Below, one piece after another: positions 39,321 to 47,670 of a stretch of DNA of 64,000 nt; the stretch's first letter is position 1; each line of letters opens with the position of its first letter. The DNA lies in NCBI GenBank assembly GCA_902557605.1, contig CACEAQ010000002.1, positions 19,842 through 83,841 on the forward strand. Reading direction: 5' to 3'. The position numbers were made by a program, and so were the translations under genes. Origin of the DNA: an uncultured Pelagibacteraceae bacterium (lineage in GTDB: Bacteria > Pseudomonadota > Alphaproteobacteria > Pelagibacterales > Pelagibacteraceae). The notes beneath the pieces were generated by a model. That model was not told the origin of the DNA. It searched no databases and worked only from the letters and a program-made list of their open reading frames with translations.

Positions 39321-40532
39321 ATGAAAAGAAAGAAAAAAAAACTTAAGAAAAATAAGTCAATTAGATTAAAAAGACTTAAATCTAGAAAATCTGCTAAAAA
39401 AAGAAGAAAAGTCTCAAAAAAAAAACCAAAAATAAAAAAAATAATTAAAAAAAGAAGAAAAAAAATAAAGATTCGAAAAAAGAAAATTCATTCATCAAAA
39501 TCTAACAGTAAAAAAACTCAAAAAACAAGGATGGTGGTTTCAAGAATTTTAAGTTTAAGTGATAAAATTAAATCAATGATAAGATTTAATTTCAATCTTG
39601 ATAAATCTCTGCAGAATTTTTTTCAAAGTATTTCAAATAGAGTTTTAAATATTAAAAAAGTCATTCAAGAGGAAAGAGAAAAGCAAAAACAAGAAAAAAT
39701 AAGAGAAATGGAGAAAGAAAAAATAGAAGCCAAGAAACGTTTTATGCAACAAGAGGAAATAGCATTAAAAGCTAAAGCTTTGGAGCTTAAAGAAGAAAAA
39801 GAATTAAGTCGCCAATTATCAATCGATCTAAAAAAATTTTTACGTGAGGATCAAGCTGAACTTAGAAGAGAGCGGGCAGAAAAACAAAGGAGATTTTTAG
39901 AGCAAATTAAACTTGAAAAGAAAATTGAGAGTTTTGTTCGTAGAGAGGAAAAAGAAGTTCAAGCTCTTTCAAAATATGTTTTAAGTCAACAAAGGGAGTC
40001 CTACGATGATGTAAAACTAAGAATAGATAAGATTAAAGAAAAATATAAAGCCTTAAGACAACAAAAAGTTGAAGAAGCAATTAGAGAAAGACTAACTCAA
40101 TTTGGTATAGAGGTAAAAGATAGCGATACAAAAGAAATATTATTAGAAAAGGAGAGAGTTTATAATGAGGAGAGAGAAAAGGTAGAGTATGCATTAGAGT
40201 CTTTCTATAGAGCTTCCCATTCACTTTGTTTCATGATTTCAAAAAGATATTTAAGCAAACACCTTCCAATAATGAGGTGTATAGATAAAAGGATTGAAGA
40301 GTCAGCTATATATATAAAATGGGATGATACCCCTGAGGATGAGTGGCTTATTTGTATTTATTTAAAAGATGATTCTCCTACTGAGGGAATAGTTATTGAA
40401 GACAAGACTGATCCAGAAAAAAATATTTCAAAAGAATTTCAGAGAGATCAGATTTTTAATGCTTCAGATTTCATGGTCGACTCGCTTACTGCTCTACTTG
40501 AGAGAGAGCGAAATAAAAAAAAAGCTAGTTGA
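39321..40532 (+). CDS. polybasic coiled-coil protein, unknown function
   Basis: A 403-aa protein I do not recognise. Residues 1-70 are almost solid Lys/Arg (KRKKKKLKKNK and similar), resembling a nucleic-acid-binding or histone-like tail. Residues about 110-265 are a long charged coiled coil rich in E, K and Q. Residues 280-403 form a globular domain with two cysteines (HSLCFMISKRYLSK, IMRCIDKRIEESAIYIKW, DEWLICIYL). No signal peptide. It overlaps the MBL gene by 8 nt (convergent). A role in nucleoid or RNA binding is a guess. Confidence 0.75.
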   Translation: MKRKKKKLKKNKSIRLKRLKSRKSAKKRRKVSKKKPKIKKIIKKRRKKIKIRKKKIHSSKSNSKKTQKTRMVVSRILSLSDKIKSMIRFNFNLDKSLQNFFQSISNRVLNIKKVIQEEREKQKQEKIREMEKEKIEAKKRFMQQEEIALKAKALELKEEKELSRQLSIDLKKFLREDQAELRRERAEKQRRFLEQIKLEKKIESFVRREEKEVQALSKYVLSQQRESYDDVKLRIDKIKEKYKALRQQKVEEAIRERLTQFGIEVKDSDTKEILLEKERVYNEEREKVEYALESFYRASHSLCFMISKRYLSKHLPIMRCIDKRIEESAIYIKWDDTPEDEWLICIYLKDDSPTEGIVIEDKTDPEKNISKEFQRDQIFNASDFMVDSLTALLERERNKKKAS

Positions 40533-41607
40533 TAAGATCATTTAATTTTTTAATCTCACCAATTTTGAAAATAATTGCTTCGTCTTTTTTATAGCCGAAT
40601 TTTTCGGCATTTTCTTTAAACCTTACGGGAGGTTCCCATATCGGTTCCAAACTTAATATTGCCGTTCCCCAATGCATTCCTATAACTTTTTTTACTTCTA
40701 AGTCTTTCATTAAAGATAAAAGCTCTTCAGGATTTGCGTGAGCTGTAGATTTATCCTTGACTGGAACCAGTGGAAAGAAATTATAAGCGCCTAAATTTCC
40801 AAATCCCAAATCGATAGGACCAAATTTTTTTCCTAATTCTTTGTAAAATGGTGCTGGTCCAGTATCACAAGCAAAAAAGATTTTTTTATTTTTGTATTCA
40901 ATTAAAAAGCTCCCCCAAAGTGATCTATTTGTATTTCCATCTCCCCAGATCCATCGTTTGGACCAATGTTGACTTGGAAGCATTGTTACTGTGATTTCAT
41001 CATTAATTTTAATTTTATCAAACCAATCCATTTCTTTAACAGTATCTTTTTTATATCCATTTTTTGTGAAATATTTTCCAAGTTTAAGAGGCACAAGAAC
41101 TTTAGTATTCTTATAAGGAAAGTTTTTTATCGTGCGAATACTCATGTGGTCATAATGATTGTGTGTCAGCAAAAATAAATCTATTTTCGGAAGTTCTTTA
41201 AGAGTTAAAGGAGATTCTATATATTTTTTAGGCCCAAACACCATAGGTCCATAATTTTTTTCGAAAACTGGATCAGTAATAATTGTAGTGTTTCCAAGTT
41301 TAATTATAAAGCTCGCGTGATCAAGCCACATCACATATGAGTCGGATTTATGTTTTTCAAGATTTTTTAAAACTATTTTTTTATCAATTACATGTTCAGG
41401 TGGATAATCAATCTTAAGTTTCTTTTTTTCCTCCCTAAAAACTTTCCAATCCCATTTAAAATTAGGATCCCTTTTTGGACCTCCCTCAAGATTTCTAAAA
41501 GCATATAATTTTCCATCTTTATAAATATGATGATAAGGTTTTTTTTCCATAGCATTTAAATTAGTACTTAATGAAAATAATATATACAGAATAAGGGGTA
41601 TTCGCAT
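40525..41607 (-). CDS. MBL-fold metallo-hydrolase with signal peptide (NAPE-PLD/UlaG-like)
   Basis: A beta-lactamase-fold hydrolase with metal site LLTHNHYDHMS, an internal ACDTGPAPFYKE and GMHWGTAIL near the end, similar to NAPE-PLD/UlaG-like proteins that act on lipids or small esters. The track starts at 41628; the ATG at 41607 (residue 8) starts the hydrophobic leader MRIPLILYILFS and is preferred. That ATG lies in a GNRA-capped hairpin. Probably exported; substrate unknown. Confidence 0.82.
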   Translation of the reverse strand: MRIPLILYILFSLSTNLNAMEKKPYHHIYKDGKLYAFRNLEGGPKRDPNFKWDWKVFREEKKKLKIDYPPEHVIDKKIVLKNLEKHKSDSYVMWLDHASFIIKLGNTTIITDPVFEKNYGPMVFGPKKYIESPLTLKELPKIDLFLLTHNHYDHMSIRTIKNFPYKNTKVLVPLKLGKYFTKNGYKKDTVKEMDWFDKIKINDEITVTMLPSQHWSKRWIWGDGNTNRSLWGSFLIEYKNKKIFFACDTGPAPFYKELGKKFGPIDLGFGNLGAYNFFPLVPVKDKSTAHANPEELLSLMKDLEVKKVIGMHWGTAILSLEPIWEPPVRFKENAEKFGYKKDEAIIFKIGEIKKLNDLIN

Positions 41608-41617
41608 ACCCCTTATT
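41590..41617 (-). promoter_or_regulatory. 12-bp hairpin with GCGA tetraloop over the MBL-gene start codon
   Basis: AATAAGGGGTAT and ATACCCCTTATT pair perfectly; on the minus strand the loop is GCGA (GNRA type), and the preferred start ATG begins inside the loop region. It is either a translational control hairpin or an end-of-transcript stem for the upstream 67-aa lipoprotein gene. T-rich sequence downstream is moderate. Confidence 0.5.
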
Positions 41618-41645
41618 AGCACAGACAATTAAATTTAAAAGGAAA

Positions 41646-41849
41646 TTAAATATCCGAACAATTAGATTTATTTATTCTCTTATCAAATGATTTAAGTGCT
41701 TCTTTTGAAATGACCCAAACATACGAGCTCTCTTTTAAACCATTTTCATCAGCAGCTGTACATCTTTTGCCAAATTTTACTTTGGCCATGTTGCCTCCAG
41801 CACAATTAGTCAACATAAGCAACAACATAAAAGTAGATAATATTTTCAT
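41646..41849 (-). CDS. small lipoprotein, unknown
   Basis: A 67-aa predicted lipoprotein: signal peptide with lipobox LTNC, then a mature part of about 50 aa (GGNMAKVKFGKRC... SNCSDI) containing two further cysteines that could form a disulfide. It is just upstream of the MBL gene on the same strand, 38 nt from its preferred start. Not recognised as a named family; the lipobox and isolated position favour a real gene. Confidence 0.6.
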   Translation of the reverse strand: MKILSTFMLLLMLTNCAGGNMAKVKFGKRCTAADENGLKESSYVWVISKEALKSFDKRINKSNCSDI

Positions 41850-41957
41850 GATTAAAATTTAAAGTTAGAGTCTGTGCTTTGCTTGGCATAATTTGGACCA
41901 AAAAAAGAAATTGAAACTTTATTGAATAAGATAAATTTTAGCCTTATGATTGAAATT

Positions 41958-42350
41958 ATGTCTAAAAGCCACATTTATGAATTGAAAGTTTATGTTGAAG
42001 ACGTTGACTTTGGTCGAGTATTTTACTCTAGATATCTTCAGTATATCGAGAGAGCTAGAACGGAGTTAATACACGAAAAATTTGGTCTTACTTTAACTGA
42101 ACTTATGAACGAGCACGAAATAATGTTTGTCGTTAGGAAATGCAACATTAAATACCTAAAATCAGCAGTTTTTGAAGATAATCTAAGTGTCGAAACAGTT
42201 GTTTTAAAAAAAACCAACGTTAGACTAGGCTTGCTTCAAGAGATTAAAAGAGACGGAGAAGTTCTTGTTAGTGCAGAAGTGGAACTAGCAGTGGTAGATC
42301 GAAGTGGGTCAATAAAAAAACTTTCTAAAGATTTATATGAAAAAATTTAA
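41958..42350 (+). CDS. ybgC: YbgC-like acyl-CoA thioesterase
   Basis: A hot-dog-fold thioesterase of the 4HBT family: VYVEDVDFGRVFYSRYLQYIERAR is the tol-pal-associated YbgC motif, with the catalytic Asp in DVDFGRVFY. Length 130 aa. The track starts at a TTG (41922); the ATG at 41958 (MSKSHIYELKVYVED) fits the family. Hydrolyses acyl-CoA; no Tol-Pal genes are nearby. Confidence 0.85.
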   Translation: MSKSHIYELKVYVEDVDFGRVFYSRYLQYIERARTELIHEKFGLTLTELMNEHEIMFVVRKCNIKYLKSAVFEDNLSVETVVLKKTNVRLGLLQEIKRDGEVLVSAEVELAVVDRSGSIKKLSKDLYEKI

Positions 42351-42438
42351 ATTTGGCTAAGAAACGCCAAATATCTGCCTAAATTTACGTTATAAACTAT
42401 ATTCAATTCAAGTTTGCAAATTCAGCAATACTCATAAA
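42351..42438 (+). promoter_or_regulatory. post-ybgC hairpin and AT-rich leader region
   Basis: ATTTGGC (42351-42357) and GCCAAAT (42366-42372) make a 7-bp hairpin immediately after ybgC; with no U-run it is a weak terminator candidate. The rest of the gap to the small ORF is AT-rich and I see nothing else reliable. Confidence 0.35.
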
Positions 42439-42585
42439 GTGAAAAATAAATTAAAAAGAATCATGCGAATTAAACAACCAAAAAAAAACAAGTTAAAGAC
42501 TAATATTGATAAGAAATTCAAAAAAATCTCTCTCTTCGAACTTCAAAATAGTCCAAAATTTCTAAATTTTAGAGTTCGAGCATAA
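42439..42585 (+). CDS. 48-aa basic small ORF (absent from the ORF track)
   Basis: GTG at 42439 (or ATG at 42463) opens an ORF ending TAA at 42585: starting (V/M)KNKLKRIMRIKQPKK and ending SPKFLNFRVRA, strongly basic with an aromatic tail. It sits alone between ybgC and purE and is followed by a strong intrinsic terminator, which argues for a real short transcript. Whether it is translated or is an RNA gene cannot be decided here. Confidence 0.45.
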   Translation: MKNKLKRIMRIKQPKKNKLKTNIDKKFKKISLFELQNSPKFLNFRVRA

Positions 42586-42596
42586 TCTTTCCTCCT

Positions 42597-42637
42597 AAAA
42601 AAACAGTGGCTTAATCTAATTAGGCCATTGTTTTTAT
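42597..42637 (+). terminator. strong Rho-independent terminator
   Basis: AAAAACAGTGGCTTAA pairs with the TTAGGCCATTGTTTTT arm with two G-U wobbles, with a short loop and U-run. It lies after the 48-aa ORF and before purE. Confidence 0.8.
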
Positions 42638-42660
42638 ACCAATAATTGTTAAATTAATTT

Positions 42661-43146
42661 GTGAAGCGTAATAAACTGAATAATAAAGTAGCAATTATTA
42701 TGGGATCTCAATCAGATCATTCCATAATGAAAGAATGCGCAAAAATTTTAAATACTCTCAAAATAAAATATCAAATTTCAATAGTAAGTGCGCACAGAAC
42801 ACCAAAAAGAATGTTTGAATTTGCAGAGTCAGCCTCAAAAAATGGTTTTGGTGTTATTGTAGCTGGAGCAGGAGGTTCAGCACATTTACCCGGCATGGTA
42901 GCGTCATTATCTTCCTTGCCAGTTATTGGAGTTCCGATTGAGTCAAAAAAATTGAAAGGTTTAGATAGCTTATTATCAATAGTGCAAATGCCGCGAGGTT
43001 GTCCGGTAGCAACAATGGCTATAAACGGATCAATGAATGCTGGTTTACTCGCAGCTTCAATTATTGGAAATTTTGACGAAAAAATTAAATCAAATTTAGA
43101 AAAATGGAAACGTTTACAAACTAAATCTATTAAAAAAAAACCTTAA
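42661..43146 (+). CDS. purE: N5-carboxyaminoimidazole ribonucleotide mutase
   Basis: A 161-aa class I PurE: MGSQSDHSIM, SAHRTPKRM and GAGGSAHLPGM are the diagnostic motifs. It isomerises N5-CAIR to CAIR in de novo purine synthesis, together with PurK encoded 4 nt downstream. GTG is the apparent start, placed shortly after an AT-rich stretch. Confidence 0.95.
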   Translation: MKRNKLNNKVAIIMGSQSDHSIMKECAKILNTLKIKYQISIVSAHRTPKRMFEFAESASKNGFGVIVAGAGGSAHLPGMVASLSSLPVIGVPIESKKLKGLDSLLSIVQMPRGCPVATMAINGSMNAGLLAASIIGNFDEKIKSNLEKWKRLQTKSIKKKP

Positions 43147-43150
43147 CAAA

Positions 43151-44194
43151 ATGTCAATAAGAGTCCTAGGAGTTATTGGTTCAGGTCAACTTGGTTCATT
43201 GTTATGCCAGGCTGCAAAAAAACTTAATATAAAAACTATAGTAATATCAGATGACGAAAATGGTCCAGCGCAAAAATATTCAGATAAATTTATTTTTTCG
43301 AAATATGATAACAAAAACAAGATTAAAGAATTTATAAGTGAAGTAGATATTATAACTTATGAATTTGAAAATATTCCAATAAATGTTTTAAAAGAGATAG
43401 ATAAAGAAAAAAAGGTCTTACCTAAACCTGAAATAAATAAAATAATTCAAAATAGAAAACTAGAAAAAACTTTTGTCAATGATTTAGGTATTAAAACTAC
43501 AGACTGGGCTTTTATCGAACAGGCTGGAGATGTCGAAAAAAATAAAAACTTATTGCCCGGAATTTTAAAATCAAATACACTTGGTTATGATGGACATGGA
43601 CAATATGTTTTAAACTCTCTTGATGATGTAAAAAAAGATTGGTGTTTTACTGCTGATTATATTTTAGAAAAAAAGGTAAATTTAAAAAAAGAAGTATCAG
43701 TTGTAATAACAAGATACTTAAATGGTGAAACTTATATTTATGAGCCTATAGAAAATATTCATAAAGACCAAATCTTAAATCATTCAAAAATCCCTGCAGA
43801 CATAAATAAAGAAATTTTTGTTAAAGCACAGAGTAATGCAAAACTTATTTCAGAAAAATTAGATTATGTTGGCACGATGTGCGTTGAATATTTCATCGAT
43901 CAAGACGATAATTTGTTAGTCAATGAAATTGCCCCAAGAGTTCATAATTCAGGCCACCTAACAATAAATGCGTTTTCTATAAGTCAATTTTCTGGACACG
44001 TTGCAGCTGTGTGCAATCTTGGAGTAAAAAAAGTTAAAAAAATTTGTAACGCTGAAATGTTTAATGTCTTAGGAAAAGATATTGAAGCTTATAGATCCAA
44101 AACATTTAGTAAAAATGAATTTTTTTACGATTACGGCAAAAAATCAATTAAAGATAAAAGAAAAATGGGACACCTTACGGTTTTAAAAAAATGA
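43151..44194 (+). CDS. purK: 5-(carboxyamino)imidazole ribonucleotide synthase
   Basis: A 347-aa ATP-grasp enzyme that makes N5-CAIR from AIR, bicarbonate and ATP. GVIGSGQLGSLLCQAA at the N-terminus, LKSNTLGYDGHGQYV near 140 and NEIAPRVHNSGHLTI are typical. It forms an operon with purE. Its end abuts the convergent dioxygenase gene. Confidence 0.95.
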   Translation: MSIRVLGVIGSGQLGSLLCQAAKKLNIKTIVISDDENGPAQKYSDKFIFSKYDNKNKIKEFISEVDIITYEFENIPINVLKEIDKEKKVLPKPEINKIIQNRKLEKTFVNDLGIKTTDWAFIEQAGDVEKNKNLLPGILKSNTLGYDGHGQYVLNSLDDVKKDWCFTADYILEKKVNLKKEVSVVITRYLNGETYIYEPIENIHKDQILNHSKIPADINKEIFVKAQSNAKLISEKLDYVGTMCVEYFIDQDDNLLVNEIAPRVHNSGHLTINAFSISQFSGHVAAVCNLGVKKVKKICNAEMFNVLGKDIEAYRSKTFSKNEFFYDYGKKSIKDKRKMGHLTVLKK

Positions 44195-45004
44195 TTATTT
44201 AATTGTTATTCTATGCATAACTCTTCTGCAGTTCTTTATTTCACTAGCCATATGTAGAATACTCAAATTATCCCAAAGACAGATATCACCTTTGGTCCAC
44301 TCATATGAAAATATAAAATCTTCTTTGTTTACGTGATCTACTAAATAATTTTTTAAATATTCAGCTTCGTCTTTCTTTACATTTTTAATCTTCATTAAAT
44401 GTCCCGGAGATACATAAAGAGTTTTTTTTCCATCCACAGTAATAACTATTGGATGTTCGGCTTCCATACTTTCTGAAGATTTTATTCCCATTTCTTTTTC
44501 TCGTTCAAGTCTTGTTATTGCTATCGGACCTGCCGATGAAAAAACTCCAGTAGCGTCTTTAATTTTTTCTTTAATGTCGTCTGGTAATTTTTCATAAGCA
44601 TTAAAGCCAGATGAGAATATAGTATTACCTTGGCCAACTGGTATCTCTATTCCCATTAACATTGTATATCTAGGTCTATCATTAGCTAAGTAACTTGTAT
44701 CCTGATGAAGCCAGCTAGAGCCGAAACTTAAATTTTTATCATCAGGCTTTCTTTCGATTACATTTATAAATGGAAATTTTTCGTCTAAACCTTTAAGTCT
44801 TGGATATACTACGGGTTGACCAATATTCTTTGCAAAATTTTGATAGGTTTCAGGATCAAGATTTTGTTCTTTTATAAATATAACTCCATACTTATTTAAA
44901 ATCTTTTTTATTTCTGTTGCTTGATCTTGATCTAGGGATTTTAAATTAATGTCATTGATGTAAGCTCCAACATTATTTTTTCCCGGTGAGATTGATAAAT
45001 TCAT
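44195..45004 (-). CDS. TauD/TfdA-family Fe(II)/2-oxoglutarate dioxygenase
   Basis: A 269-aa jelly-roll oxygenase. The Fe ligands are seen in SSWLHQDTSYL (HxD) and the C-terminal RRVMHRITI (His, then Arg for 2-oxoglutarate). The family oxidises taurine, alkyl sulfates and related compounds; this member's substrate is unknown. It starts where the downstream HMCES gene ends (1 nt), so they are probably co-transcribed. Confidence 0.87.
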   Translation of the reverse strand: MNLSISPGKNNVGAYINDINLKSLDQDQATEIKKILNKYGVIFIKEQNLDPETYQNFAKNIGQPVVYPRLKGLDEKFPFINVIERKPDDKNLSFGSSWLHQDTSYLANDRPRYTMLMGIEIPVGQGNTIFSSGFNAYEKLPDDIKEKIKDATGVFSSAGPIAITRLEREKEMGIKSSESMEAEHPIVITVDGKKTLYVSPGHLMKIKNVKKDEAEYLKNYLVDHVNKEDFIFSYEWTKGDICLWDNLSILHMASEIKNCRRVMHRITIK

Positions 45005-45631
45005 TTAGTTCAAAGGTTTAATTAAAGTTGGGTCATTATTTACCGGATTATTAACATCTTTTGATATCTCATGAAACTTTAAATTGGGTGGTTTAATAGA
45101 GTTTAATATTTCCATAGCATCTTTTTTAATGTTCAAATAATTATTAATCTGGCTTTGATTAATAATCATTGGCTCTCTGTGATGGATGGTACTAATTTTT
45201 TCAGTTGCTTCTCTTGTAATTATACAAAACTGGTCATTCTGATATATCCCGGCAAAATACATCAATTCATCATCCTCTTTTGAAAAATAATAGGGAGTTT
45301 TTGTTTTATCTTCCCTTTTCCATTCATAATACCCATCAGCTGGAATAATACATCTTGATGTCTGGATAAGATTCTTAAAAGTAACCTTTTCCATAAGGGT
45401 TTCTCTTCTTGCATTAATAAGGGGAGAAAACTTATCTAATTTTTTAGACCAACTCGGAACTAATCCCCACTCATAGAGCTCAAGAGCCTTACCGTTTGAA
45501 TAGGATTTTATTACAGGTAACTTTTGAGTCGGGTGTGCATTATAATTATCTGTATCCTCAACCTTAATAATAGTTTTTACCAAATCAACGGTTTTAGTAA
45601 CCGGTTTCCGAATGCTATATCTTCCACACAT
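45005..45631 (-). CDS. SRAP-domain protein (HMCES/YedK)
   Basis: A 208-aa SRAP (SOS response-associated peptidase) protein. The catalytic Cys2 in MCGRYS, INARRET, PADGYYEWK with Glu, and the TIHHREP histidine are all present. HMCES/YedK crosslinks to abasic sites in single-stranded DNA and protects them. Its ATG overlaps the stop of a 36-aa basic ORF as TAATG, implying translational coupling. Confidence 0.93.
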   Translation of the reverse strand: MCGRYSIRKPVTKTVDLVKTIIKVEDTDNYNAHPTQKLPVIKSYSNGKALELYEWGLVPSWSKKLDKFSPLINARRETLMEKVTFKNLIQTSRCIIPADGYYEWKREDKTKTPYYFSKEDDELMYFAGIYQNDQFCIITREATEKISTIHHREPMIINQSQINNYLNIKKDAMEILNSIKPPNLKFHEISKDVNNPVNNDPTLIKPLN

Positions 45632-45741
45632 TATTTATTTTTTCTCTCTCTTTTAAGTTTTCTCTTTTCTTTTAAAGATAACTTTGCTTTTTTCATAAAG
45701 TTTCTATCTTTTTGACTTTTACCCGAATATCTTTTTGACAT
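45631..45741 (-). CDS. 36-aa highly basic small ORF
   Basis: On the minus strand an ATG (45741) opens MSKRYSGKSQKDRNF and ends KRKLKRERKNK, 36 aa, with TAA overlapping the SRAP start as TAATG. Lys/Arg make up close to half the residues. Overlapping stop-start supports a real translated gene coupled to the SRAP gene, too short for the ORF track. Function unknown; such peptides often bind RNA or ribosomes. Confidence 0.55.
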   Translation of the reverse strand: MSKRYSGKSQKDRNFMKKAKLSLKEKRKLKRERKNK

Positions 45742-45743
45742 AC

Positions 45744-46580
45744 TTATTCATCTATTATTTCATGTAATTGCTCACCAAGTCCATCTACTTTTAAGTGAAG
45801 TTTGTCACCTGGCTTTAAAAATTCAGGTTTTTCCATTTCCATTGCCGTACCCGCAGGTGTCCCGGTAGTGATAATTGTCCCAGGATATAAAGTCATAAAT
45901 TGACTTAAGTGAGAAATTAAAAAATTGAAATTAAAAATCATTCTTTCTGTATTTCCAGTTTGTCTTCTGTTGCCATTTACATCTAACACTAAATTAATAT
46001 TATTTAAGTTTTTTATCTCATCTTTGGTCACAAGAAAGGGCCCTGTTGGTCCTGCTATAGATTTACCTTTGATCCATTGACCACCTCTTTCTTTTTGCCA
46101 AGACCTTTCAGATATGTCATTAACGATACAATAGCCAAATACATAATCTTGAGCATTTTCCTCTAAAATATATTTGCCTTCACGACCAATAATCATTCCA
46201 ACTTCAACTTCGTAATCCATTTTATTAGCAGATTTAGGTTTTACTATTTGATCATTAGGACCCTGAATACATCCTGAACTTTTATTAAAAACAATTGGTT
46301 CAGTTGGTAATTTTGATTTGGTGCCTTCTGCATGTGCTTTATAGTTTAAACCTATTGCTAAAAAATCTACGGGATTTGAGATGCAAGCGCCAATTCTAAT
46401 GTTTGAGTTAATTTCCTTTAGTTCAGATAATTTAATTCTTTTTAATTTATTTAATTGTTCTTCATTAATTGTCTGTGGATTTAAATCTTTAATATGATCT
46501 GATAAATCCCTAATGACATTATTATCATCTAAAGCAGCAACAATTTCACTTCCTAATTCACCAACTCTTAATAATTTCAT
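45744..46580 (-). CDS. fumarylacetoacetate hydrolase family protein
   Basis: A 278-aa FAH-fold enzyme: AIGLNYKAHAEG, MDYEVEVGMIIG, GYCIVNDISERSWQ and IITTGTPAGTA are family motifs, with metal ligand residues in the MDYEVE region. Members hydrolyse or decarboxylate 2-oxo or acylpyruvate substrates, or act as ureidoglycolate lyase. Substrate not fixed by sequence. 3 nt upstream of the 36-aa ORF, so possibly co-transcribed. Confidence 0.87.
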   Translation of the reverse strand: MKLLRVGELGSEIVAALDDNNVIRDLSDHIKDLNPQTINEEQLNKLKRIKLSELKEINSNIRIGACISNPVDFLAIGLNYKAHAEGTKSKLPTEPIVFNKSSGCIQGPNDQIVKPKSANKMDYEVEVGMIIGREGKYILEENAQDYVFGYCIVNDISERSWQKERGGQWIKGKSIAGPTGPFLVTKDEIKNLNNINLVLDVNGNRRQTGNTERMIFNFNFLISHLSQFMTLYPGTIITTGTPAGTAMEMEKPEFLKPGDKLHLKVDGLGEQLHEIIDE

Positions 46581-46604
46581 TGATTAATTTTATTCTTGGA
46601 ACCG

Positions 46605-47051
46605 CTATTTTACAAATCTTTTGATTCTTTCCTCAGTAGTCGTTTCAGGACCAGAGTAAGGTGTTTCGTAACTATTAGTCCTTGTTAGAACATCAATACC
46701 CTTAGTAAAAATAAAGATAAAAAAAACAATAAAAAAGACCGCAAATATTTTTGCAGGATTATAATTCCCAGATTGAAAAACACTGACTGGTTGTTCTTGT
46801 TTTTTGTGAAAAAATTTAAATGTCAGGTAAACTGCTATGATTAATCCAATATGCGCCATAACTACTCCAGCCCAACCAAAAATAAAAGAGGTTACGCTAA
46901 ATACATAGAGGCTAAACACAGTGGACCAAACAAAAGACAAAACAATTAAAATTTGAAGCCTTACAGACTTTGGCAAGCTTCTTAAGTCGTTTTTACTATC
47001 ATCAAACATGATGTTAGCTGCTTCAGTCATCCAATTTTTAAAACTTTCCAT
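46605..47051 (-). CDS. membrane protein, unknown
   Basis: A 148-aa protein with about three membrane helices (residues about 32-52, 57-78 and 100-120) after a hydrophilic N-terminus (SFKNWMTEAANIMF). I do not recognise the family. It lies between the FAH gene and a flavodoxin-fold gene on the same strand. The lack of other candidate features and good reading-frame length suggest a genuine gene. Confidence 0.6.
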   Translation of the reverse strand: MESFKNWMTEAANIMFDDSKNDLRSLPKSVRLQILIVLSFVWSTVFSLYVFSVTSFIFGWAGVVMAHIGLIIAVYLTFKFFHKKQEQPVSVFQSGNYNPAKIFAVFFIVFFIFIFTKGIDVLTRTNSYETPYSGPETTTEERIKRFVK

Positions 47052-47089
47052 AACTGTCTTATATACTTTTTAAATTGAAATTTAAATTG

Positions 47090-47668
47090 TTATAAATTTC
47101 GCACTAGTTTTCTAACTTTTTCCATATGTGAATTAAATTTTTCTTGTGTCATGCCTGGTAAAACCTCATAAAATCTTATGTAGGTTGTTTCCATTCCACC
47201 AAGCTTTAAAACTCCTGCTTTAATTCTCCTAAATGGAATATTTTGAAACCAGGTTTGAATTGAAAACCAATTTCCTCCGTAAGACATCGACATTATAGCC
47301 TTTCTACCTTTCATCGCACCTGCAACAGGGTAACCCCAATTGCCAACAAGTCTTTTAAAAGAAAAAAACCATTTAGGAGCTAAAGTCAAATCAATCCAAT
47401 TTTCTAAAATTGCAGTTGCTCTCAGATTATAACAAGGTGAAATCATAAATAATACATCACTAGCTTCTAGTCTTTTTCTATAATCTAAAATTTGATCATT
47501 AGGGCCAGAACCATCAAAAAAAGGAATCGGTTTTTCTTCATGTAAATTAATTAAATCAATTTGATAACCTAATTTTTTTGCTTCTTCGACAAAAGTATCT
47601 CTTACGGAAGCATTAAATGATTTTTTTATGTCGTGATGGCCATAAACAATAAAAATTTTTTTAGACAT
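47090..47668 (-). CDS. NAD(P)H dehydrogenase/flavodoxin-fold oxidoreductase
   Basis: A 192-aa member of the NQO1/MdaB/KefF-like flavodoxin group: FIVYGHHDIKKSFNASV at the start matches the FMN/FAD phosphate loop, followed by ASDVLFMISPCYNLRATAILENWIDL and a Gly-rich GNWFSIQTW region. It probably reduces quinones by two electrons. It precedes the 51-aa membrane gene by 2 nt on the same strand. Confidence 0.8.
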   Translation of the reverse strand: MSKKIFIVYGHHDIKKSFNASVRDTFVEEAKKLGYQIDLINLHEEKPIPFFDGSGPNDQILDYRKRLEASDVLFMISPCYNLRATAILENWIDLTLAPKWFFSFKRLVGNWGYPVAGAMKGRKAIMSMSYGGNWFSIQTWFQNIPFRRIKAGVLKLGGMETTYIRFYEVLPGMTQEKFNSHMEKVRKLVRNL

Positions 47669-47670
47669 CT

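Noticed and set aside
42351-42372. Strong terminator after ybgC
   Set aside because: The 7-bp hairpin lacks a U-tract; kept only as a weak candidate within the gap description.
42439-42585. Calling the 48-aa ORF a ribosomal protein
   Set aside because: Basic and short, but no ribosomal-protein motif can be recognised, so it is left as an unnamed small ORF.
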